64,000 nt of DNA from Desertivirga arenae (GTDB lineage Bacteria > Bacteroidota > Bacteroidia > Sphingobacteriales > Sphingobacteriaceae), in the NCBI RefSeq assembly GCF_017355785.1, contig NZ_JAFEWE010000013.1, positions 1 to 64,000 of the forward strand. Direction: 5' to 3'. The notes under the pieces are model-generated. The model was not told the DNA's origin, made no database searches, and was given only the letters and a program-made list of their open reading frames with translations. Below are positions 59,524 to 64,000 of this stretch, one piece after another. Position numbers and translations under genes: made by a program. How positions within the stretch are numbered: position 1 is the first letter of the stretch; every line of letters starts with the position of its first letter.

Positions 59524-59556
59524 AAACCTATAATGGTTCAAAAGCATTATAGGTTT
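59524..59556 (+). terminator. Perfect 12-bp hairpin between uvrA and nnr
   Basis: AAACCTATAATG / CATTATAGGTTT with a nine-base loop, no T-run following. It may be a terminator, a 3' stability element or a dyad operator for the gene 26 bases downstream. Confidence 0.5.
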
Positions 59557-59581
59557 ATACTACCGGTTCAAACCCTGAGCT

Positions 59582-61075
59582 ATGTTGAAACTTTTAACAT
59601 CAGAGCAAACTCGTCTTACAGATAAACATACTATTCAAAATGAACCTGTAAGCTCTGTTGATCTGATGGAACGTGCTGCCCAAGCATTTGTTGCTGCATT
59701 TCAACGTAATTATCCCCAGAAAGAAACCACTATCTCTATTTATTGCGGAACCGGAAATAATGGTGGAGATGGGCTTGCAATAGCAAGGCTCCTGGATCAG
59801 GAAGGGTACTTAAACCTCTCAGTAAAAGTGATCCGCTTTTCTTCCCGTTTAACCTTAGATTTCCTGGAAAACTTCGACAGGATAAAAACGCTGCCCATTG
59901 CAGTAACAGAGATCAAGGAAACAGACCCTTTCCCTGTTGAAGATGCAGAGGTAATAATAGATGCTTTACTTGGTTCGGGCCTGAACAAGCCTCTTGAGCA
60001 TGAGTGGAGGGAGCTGGTGATCTGGCTAAAAAGTCTTAACCGTATTGTTGTCTCTGTGGATATTCCAACTGGTTTCAAATCTGAAGGACCCTTTGCCGAG
60101 AAAGATCTCTCCCTAAGATCAGATTTAACGATAACCTTTCAACGTCCTAAGATCAATTTCCTTCTTCCAGAATCAGCCCCGTATATAGATAGGTTTGAAG
60201 TTGTGGAAATTGGGCTTGACGAAGAATTTATCCAATTACAGGATAGTCAATTTCAGCTCCTGACGACAACAGACATCCGGGAGAGGATAATAAAAAGAAA
60301 ATCTTTTGATCATAAAGGGACTTTCGGCCATGCTTTGGTTATTGCTGGAGCTCCCGAGACGATGGGAGCTGCTTTGCTTTGTGCAGAAGCTGTAATGAAA
60401 ACAGGTGCGGGACTAACAACTGCCTGCATTCCGGCTGAAGGCTTAGTAGCCCTTAATACCCGCTTGCCAGAGGTAATGGCCGCACTAAGAGTTAATGGAG
60501 AACTACCTAAAGAGCTTAATTGGGAGAAGTACGCAGTGCTTGCTATGGGGCCTGGTGTAGGAACCTCTGTCGCCAGTAAGGCTATCCTTGAGGAAACGAT
60601 TAAAAGCTTCACCAAACCGATTGTCTTTGATGCGGATGCGCTTAATCTACTGGCAAAAAATCCTGATCTTCTCGCAATGATACCTGAAGGTTCTATTCTA
60701 ACGCCTCATATTAAGGAGTTCGACCGATTATTTGGAGATCATAGTTCCTGGTGGGCAAGATTAGAGACAGGAATGCTGCAGGCAGAGCGTTTGAAATCTT
60801 ATATCATTCTTAAAAATCGCTACACCATTATTATAACACCCGCAGGGCAGTGTATCTTTAATCCTACCGGAACACCAGCTATGGGTTCAGGGGGAATGGG
60901 TGATGTCTTGACCGGAATTATTGCTTCTTTTTTGGCACAAGGGTATGCTTCCGAGAGTGCTGCCTTGTTAGGCGTATTTTTACATGGTAAAGCTGGAGAG
61001 GATGTTGGAAAGCCGGTGGTTATAGCTTCAGAAGTAATTCAACAGTTGCAGCTAACACTAAAAGAATTTTTGTAG
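59582..61075 (+). CDS. nnr: Bifunctional NAD(P)H-hydrate epimerase and dehydratase
   Basis: The protein has 497 residues in two enzymes. The N-terminal YjeF domain (about 1-215; LMERAAQAFV, YCGTGNNGGDGLAIARLL) is the NAD(P)HX epimerase. The C-terminal ribokinase-like domain (about 225-497; HKGTFGHALVIAGAPETMGAALL, DADALNLL, LTPHIKEF and the AMGSGGMGDVLTGII signature) is the ADP-dependent dehydratase. Together they restore damaged NADH and NADPH hydrates in the cytosol. It follows uvrA after a hairpin and appears as a single gene, next to lipA on the opposite strand. Confidence 0.95.
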   Translation: MLKLLTSEQTRLTDKHTIQNEPVSSVDLMERAAQAFVAAFQRNYPQKETTISIYCGTGNNGGDGLAIARLLDQEGYLNLSVKVIRFSSRLTLDFLENFDRIKTLPIAVTEIKETDPFPVEDAEVIIDALLGSGLNKPLEHEWRELVIWLKSLNRIVVSVDIPTGFKSEGPFAEKDLSLRSDLTITFQRPKINFLLPESAPYIDRFEVVEIGLDEEFIQLQDSQFQLLTTTDIRERIIKRKSFDHKGTFGHALVIAGAPETMGAALLCAEAVMKTGAGLTTACIPAEGLVALNTRLPEVMAALRVNGELPKELNWEKYAVLAMGPGVGTSVASKAILEETIKSFTKPIVFDADALNLLAKNPDLLAMIPEGSILTPHIKEFDRLFGDHSSWWARLETGMLQAERLKSYIILKNRYTIIITPAGQCIFNPTGTPAMGSGGMGDVLTGIIASFLAQGYASESAALLGVFLHGKAGEDVGKPVVIASEVIQQLQLTLKEFL

Positions 61076-61153
61076 CTGAGGATTTGGGAAGAAGTAGATA
61101 CGTTTTTTTAAAATAGCGACAGAATTACAGGATTAAAAATAGTTTATGTTGAA

Positions 61154-61190
61154 TAAAAAAGGCCTTAATCCACGTGAGATTAAAGCCTTT
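61154..61190 (-). terminator. Rho-independent terminator of lipA
   Basis: On the minus strand AAAGGCTTTAATC pairs with GATTAAGGCCTTT around a seven-base loop and is followed by TTTTTATT. It sits 20 bases after the lipA stop. Confidence 0.88.
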
Positions 61191-61209
61191 ATGTCATTTA
61201 TGCTTTCCC

Positions 61210-62100
61210 TTATCTTGGTAAGTCGAAAAGATGTTTTTCTGCATGGTAAGAAGAACGAACCAGGGGACCGCTCTCCACGTAACGGAAGCCCATATCCATT
61301 CCTGCTTCTTTGTATTTCGCAAATTGATCCGGGTGAATCCAGTCAAGCACAGGATGGTGAGTTTTAGAAGGCTGTAAGTATTGCCCTAATGTTAGAATAT
61401 GTACTCCCGCATTCGCCAGGTCCTGCATTGTTTCTAATACATCTTCTTCAGTTTCGCCCAAGCCCAGCATAATACCAGATTTAGTACGTAAACCAAATTC
61501 AGAAATTCGCTTTAAAACTTCGAGACTACGATCGTACTTTGCCTGGATACGCACTTCTCTTGTAAGTCGTTTTACCGTTTCGATATTATGTGAAACAACT
61601 TCTGGTCTTTCTTCACAAACGCGATAAAGATTATCCCATATTCCTTTGAAATCAGGAATCAGCGTTTCCATAGTAGTGCCCGGACTCTCTCTTCTCACCG
61701 CTCTTATCGTTTCAGCCCAGATAGTCGATCCTCCGTCCTTTAAATCATCGCGGTCTACAGAGGTAATTACGGCGTGCTTTACATTCATCAATTTGATTGA
61801 ATTCGCAACGCGATTCGGTTCGTCAAGATCCACAGCTAATGGCCGGCCTGTTGCAACTGCGCAAAATGAGCACGATCGCGTACAGATATTTCCAAGGATC
61901 ATGAAGGTTGCAGTTCCAGCTCCCCAGCATTCTCCCATGTTAGGACAATTACCACTCTCGCAAATCGTATGGAGTTTATGTTCGTCAACAAGACCACGAA
62001 CATGTGCATATTCTTTTCCAACAGGTAATTTAACACGCAACCAACTTGGTCTGCGTTGTTGTTGTACCTGATTAGCAGGAATTACCGGCAATTCAATCAT
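61210..62100 (-). CDS. lipA: Lipoyl synthase
   Basis: The start is the ATG at 62098-62100 ([17 protein letters not shown]), supported by a TACATTTG box ending four bases upstream; longer in-frame starts would add an unlike tail. The protein has 296 residues, normal for LipA. It has both iron-sulfur cluster sets: [12 protein letters not shown] near the start (auxiliary cluster) and CTRSCSFC (radical-SAM cluster), then [10 protein letters not shown] and [11 protein letters not shown]. It inserts two sulfurs into octanoyl-lipoyl domains of 2-oxo acid dehydrogenases and glycine cleavage. No lipB lies nearby. It diverges from the OsmC gene. Confidence 0.96.
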   Translation of the reverse strand: MIELPVIPANQVQQQRRPSWLRVKLPVGKEYAHVRGLVDEHKLHTICESGNCPNMGECWGAGTATFMILGNICTRSCSFCAVATGRPLAVDLDEPNRVANSIKLMNVKHAVITSVDRDDLKDGGSTIWAETIRAVRRESPGTTMETLIPDFKGIWDNLYRVCEERPEVVSHNIETVKRLTREVRIQAKYDRSLEVLKRISEFGLRTKSGIMLGLGETEEDVLETMQDLANAGVHILTLGQYLQPSKTHHPVLDWIHPDQFAKYKEAGMDMGFRYVESGPLVRSSYHAEKHLFDLPR

Positions 62101-62104
62101 AATA

Positions 62105-62112
62105 CAAATGTA
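62105..62112 (-). promoter_or_regulatory. TAnnTTTG -7 box abutting the lipA start
   Basis: On the minus strand TACATTTG-TATT-ATG: an exact box ending four bases before the ATG, the same geometry as cysS, tilS and the OstA-like gene. Confidence 0.6.
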
Positions 62113-62215
62113 CAGCATAGATATGAGATGTGAGGCAGAAGTGGTAAGATTTTGACGCTTAATCCATAGAGGAGCTGTTTCCCTTTCATCTTTTCCTTTT
62201 ACCTTTAACCTTACT

Positions 62216-62620
62216 ATGGCTACATCAAAAATTACATATCTAGGGGATTTGCGCACGGAATCCGTTCACTTGCAATCGGGCGATAAGATCATTACGGATG
62301 CTCCTGTGGATAATAAAGGAAGGGGTGAGGCTTTTTCACCAACTGATTTGCTGGCTACTTCCCTCGGGAGCTGCATGATTACCATAATGGCTATCGCAGC
62401 AAGGGAACGTGGGATAAATATTGACGGAACAAGCTGTAATATAACGAAGGTGATGGCTGCTGAGCCAAGGAGAGTTAGTGAGATTCATGCCGAACTGCAT
62501 TTTCCGGCTAACTACACCGATAAAGAAAAGGCAATCCTTGAACACGCAGCAAAGACCTGTCCCGTTTTCTACAGCCTACATCCCGACATTGTTAAGAATA
62601 TAACTTTTGTTTATTCTTAA
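62216..62620 (+). CDS. OsmC family peroxidase-like protein
   Basis: The protein has 134 residues, normal for small OsmC/Ohr relatives. Two conserved cysteines are present: C53 in [18 protein letters not shown] and C115 in [15 protein letters not shown], fitting a thiol peroxidase site. It reduces organic hydroperoxides or binds related oxidants in the cytosol. TACCTTTA, a one-mismatch -7 box, ends eight bases before the ATG. It is divergent from lipA and followed by an exceptionally long perfect hairpin. Bacillithiol could be its reductant, as inference only. Confidence 0.9.
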   Translation: MATSKITYLGDLRTESVHLQSGDKIITDAPVDNKGRGEAFSPTDLLATSLGSCMITIMAIAARERGINIDGTSCNITKVMAAEPRRVSEIHAELHFPANYTDKEKAILEHAAKTCPVFYSLHPDIVKNITFVYS

Positions 62621-62623
62621 CAC

Positions 62624-62683
62624 CTTACAACCTAAAATAAAAGCAGTGAGAGCCTTCCCACTGCTTTTATTTTAGGTTGTAAG
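62624..62683 (+). terminator. 25-bp perfect inverted repeat after the OsmC gene
   Basis: CTTACAACC…GCAGTG (62624-62648) is matched base for base by its complement (62659-62683) around a ten-base loop. The inner GCAGTG/CACTGC core plus TTTTATTTT gives a terminator; the outer part makes it far longer than usual. The region 62684-62762 holds nothing else I can support. Confidence 0.8.
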
Positions 62684-62762
62684 TCTAAAAGGCCAACATG
62701 AACCTTCAAAAACTTATATTCTCCGTTTGTGAGCTTCAGCTCATGAAGTTTCTCTCCTCCAA

Positions 62763-63101
62763 TCAGGAGTTAACAGTCATTTGTTCTGCTGCATCTTCTG
62801 CAGAAATTTCGCTATGTGATGCCTCATATACGCACTCCCCATCCTTTATAAGAAGCAGTTGAGGAGATTCATGATGAACATTGAATACTTCAGCAATTGA
62901 GTTAGAAATACTTCTATAGTTCAAAAGATCCAGAAAATAAACAGGGGTTTCTGCAGGCAGAGCGTCCCATTCAAACTCGAACTTTCTTTTAGCCATAAGG
63001 CTTATCGAGCAACGTGTGCTATGTTTAAAAATCAAGCTATAGCCCGTAGCAGATTTAATCGAATCCAACTGATCGATTTTTTCTAATAATGTCCAGTTCA
63101 T
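62763..63101 (-). CDS. ytxJ: YtxJ-like monothiol bacilliredoxin
   Basis: The protein has 112 residues with a thioredoxin-like fold. The active site is a single cysteine, C31, in FKHSTRCSIS, the monothiol pattern (TxCxxS) typical of YtxJ/BrxC. Next come VYFLDLLNYRSISNSIAE and the cis-Pro-like HHESPQLLLIKDGECVYEASHSEI. YtxJ family proteins remove bacillithiol from S-bacillithiolated proteins. Together with BshA at 51632 this gives two parts of the bacillithiol system in one window, though they are separate units. The gene follows the small lipoprotein gene on the same strand, separated by a terminator-like hairpin. Confidence 0.88.
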   Translation of the reverse strand: MNWTLLEKIDQLDSIKSATGYSLIFKHSTRCSISLMAKRKFEFEWDALPAETPVYFLDLLNYRSISNSIAEVFNVHHESPQLLLIKDGECVYEASHSEISAEDAAEQMTVNS

Positions 63102-63115
63102 AAATAATGATAATC

Positions 63116-63160
63116 AAAAAAACAGCCAAACTCACACTCGCCATCGCTTCCCGCTGTTTT
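63116..63160 (-). terminator. Hairpin between the small lipoprotein and ytxJ genes
   Basis: On the minus strand AAAACAGC and GCTGTTTT enclose 26 bases and are followed by TTT. It probably ends the lipoprotein transcript. Confidence 0.6.
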
Positions 63161-63168
63161 ACGGGTTA

Positions 63169-63285
63169 CTATGCTCTTCTTGGTCGAGGGTATGAATTAT
63201 AAGCAGGGCACATCTTACTTGAACATGATTCAAATATTGTAGCCATTGAAAATAAAAGAAGTAGACCGATAGCAACCTTTTTCAT
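63169..63285 (-). CDS. Predicted 38-residue lipoprotein
   Basis: An ATG at 63285-63283 opens a 38-codon frame to TAG at 63171-63169. It begins MKKVAIGLLLLFSMATIFES and then C21, a signal peptide with a Bacteroidetes-style lipobox (Ser-Cys). The mature part is only 18 residues, with a second Cys in SKMCPAY and a Pro/Arg-rich end. Tiny lipoproteins of the SCxxKxCPAY kind are frequent in Sphingobacteriaceae. The peptide would be lipid-anchored to the inner or outer membrane. It is followed by a terminator-like hairpin on the same strand. No promoter box was seen; the region 63286-63478 upstream shows nothing else I can support. Confidence 0.65.
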   Translation of the reverse strand: MKKVAIGLLLLFSMATIFESCSSKMCPAYNSYPRPRRA

Positions 63286-63478
63286 CAGAATTAATTGTGT
63301 TTTTGTAGATAAGTTTTTCATAAGCAGTAAATTATCTAAAGATACGGTTTATGAAAAAAATCATCAAATAGTTTCTCAATCTGTTGACAATCTTACTTAT
63401 TCTGTAAATTAAGATATCGCTTCACAGATTTTTAATGTTAATATTTCTGATTCAATACGTTAGGTTTCGAAATTAGTT

Positions 63479-63967
63479 TCAAAGATTCTTTTCTAATTCT
63501 ACCATTAGTATTGCCGTTGCTGCAGCTTCATCTCCTTTATTTCCATGCTTACCACCTGCGCGGTCCATTGCCTGTTCCTGGTTCAATGTAGTAAGTACTC
63601 CGAATATCACCGGTTTAGCATGTTTGATGCTAACATTTGCTATACCATTTGCTACAGCATTACAGATATAATCGAAGTGCGGAGTTTCTCCCTGAATTAC
63701 ACAACCGAGACAAATTACAGCATCGAGCTTCTGCTTGCTTAAAAGCAGGTCTGCTCCTGATGTTAATTCATAGCTCCCGGGAACCAGCACTGAAAGGATA
63801 TCTTCAGGATTAGCGCCCTGTTTAATGAGCAGGTCATACGCCCCTTTGTACAGAGCCCCTGTTACGTCAGCATTCCATTGAGCCGTTACAATTCCAAAAC
63901 GATAGCCCTTTGCTGAAGGAATAGTAGTGTGCGAGAAATCCGACAGGTTTTTTAAGTGAGTTGCCAT
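63479..63967 (-). CDS. ribH: 6,7-dimethyl-8-ribityllumazine synthase
   Basis: The protein has 162 residues. Motifs of lumazine synthase are RFGIVTAQWNADVTGAL, VPGSYELTSGADLL, CLGCVIQGETPHFDYICNAVANGI with the catalytic His, PVIFGVLTTLNQEQAMDRAG and HGNKGDEAAATAI. It condenses 5-amino-6-ribitylamino-uracil with a four-carbon phosphate to make the lumazine precursor of riboflavin, and assembles into pentamers or 60-mers. A TATTTTCG box (one mismatch) ends four bases before the ATG. Other rib genes are not in the window, and no FMN riboswitch is seen. Confidence 0.96.
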   Translation of the reverse strand: MATHLKNLSDFSHTTIPSAKGYRFGIVTAQWNADVTGALYKGAYDLLIKQGANPEDILSVLVPGSYELTSGADLLLSKQKLDAVICLGCVIQGETPHFDYICNAVANGIANVSIKHAKPVIFGVLTTLNQEQAMDRAGGKHGNKGDEAAATAILMVELEKNL

Positions 63968-63971
63968 GGGG

Positions 63972-63979
63972 CGAAAATA
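63972..63979 (-). promoter_or_regulatory. Near-match -7 box abutting the ribH start
   Basis: On the minus strand TATTTTCG-CCCC-ATG: one mismatch to TAnnTTTG and again four bases before the ATG. Confidence 0.45.
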
Positions 63980-64000
63980 ATAAATGGTTACCTAAAATAT

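Noticed and set aside
62098-62216. Riboswitch or regulatory RNA between lipA and OsmC genes
   Set aside because: Only promoter-like sequences and no foldable element found in about 115 bases.
61210-62256. LipA with a 52-residue N-terminal extension
   Set aside because: The extension would run into the start of the OsmC gene and past a perfect -7 box; the normal LipA start is at 62100.
62698-62871. 57-codon plus-strand frame (MNLQKLIF…)
   Set aside because: Two thirds of it is antisense to ytxJ, and its codon pattern follows that gene's complement. No promoter after the 25-bp hairpin.
63285-63322. Upstream ATG for the small lipoprotein
   Set aside because: The upstream ATG (63322) is in a different frame when counted out, so the lipoprotein starts at 63285.

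Overview
The window looks like chromosomal DNA of a gliding- or T9SS-type Bacteroidetes bacterium, most likely from the Sphingobacteriaceae (Pedobacter/Mucilaginibacter-like). The evidence is PorP/SprF-type outer-membrane proteins, very large secreted proteins ending in type A or type B T9SS sorting domains, a bacillithiol gene set (BshA, YtxJ), and Bacteroidetes-style promoters (TAnnTTTG -7 boxes) in place of sigma70 boxes. I saw no rRNA, tRNA, CRISPR array, phage, transposase or plasmid function. Most of the window is ordinary housekeeping DNA with two accessory cell-surface islands.

Layout. (1) 38-13737: surface-protein island with a PorP/SprF protein, a 3120-residue LamG multidomain protein (type A sorting domain), a 707-residue cadherin-repeat protein (type B sorting domain) and a second PorP/SprF protein. 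(2) 13864-18494: GNAT acetyltransferase, a multi-PAS/GAF sensor kinase and a two-domain universal stress protein. (3) 18549-26912, minus strand: a three-gene operon that should turn glycogen or maltodextrin into trehalose, made of GlgX/TreX debranching enzyme, TreZ, and a TreY-MalQ fusion. (4) 27100-31690: mutL, two tandem rhomboid proteases and a membrane-anchored EEP-family enzyme, packed tightly. (5) 31749-37998: cysS, a double NTF2-like secreted protein, SurA-like PPIase plus MoxR ATPase, a 178-residue protein that may be a polymerase III psi-like subunit, and rdgB. (6) 38271-44925: second surface island, a 2118-residue DUF2341/LamG/cadherin protein with a type A sorting domain, followed by a 94-residue protein with a short sorting-signal-like tail. 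(7) 44969-51555: OstA/LptA-like protein, tilS, a PH-like membrane protein, two tiny genes and a serine hydrolase with a glycoside-hydrolase-3 remnant. (8) 51632-63967: bshA, lactonase, a pseudouridine synthase with a repeat tail, lytic transglycosylase, uvrA, NAD(P)HX repair enzyme, lipA, OsmC, YtxJ, a 38-residue lipoprotein and ribH.

How the parts fit. Island 1 reads as a T9SS cargo/partner locus: type B cargo generally needs a PorP/SprF partner, and one lies directly downstream of the type B protein. The trehalose operon makes a complete TreX-TreY-TreZ route with a built-in disproportionating enzyme. BshA and YtxJ, 10 kb apart, indicate that bacillithiol is the low-molecular-weight thiol.

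The most interesting things I saw are: (a) a repeated start-site architecture in which a TAnnTTTG box ends exactly four bases before the start codon (cysS, tilS, the OstA-like gene, lipA, and near matches elsewhere), suggesting leaderless or near-leaderless mRNAs for housekeeping genes; (b) two Ser/Thr-rich alternating segments inside the 3120-residue protein that resemble pore-forming beta-hairpins; (c) a possible pseudoknotted RNA in the leader of that gene; (d) a psi-like (HolD-like) candidate next to rdgB; (e) unlisted small genes of 47 and 38 residues. All domain names are from reading motifs by eye; no database search was run.
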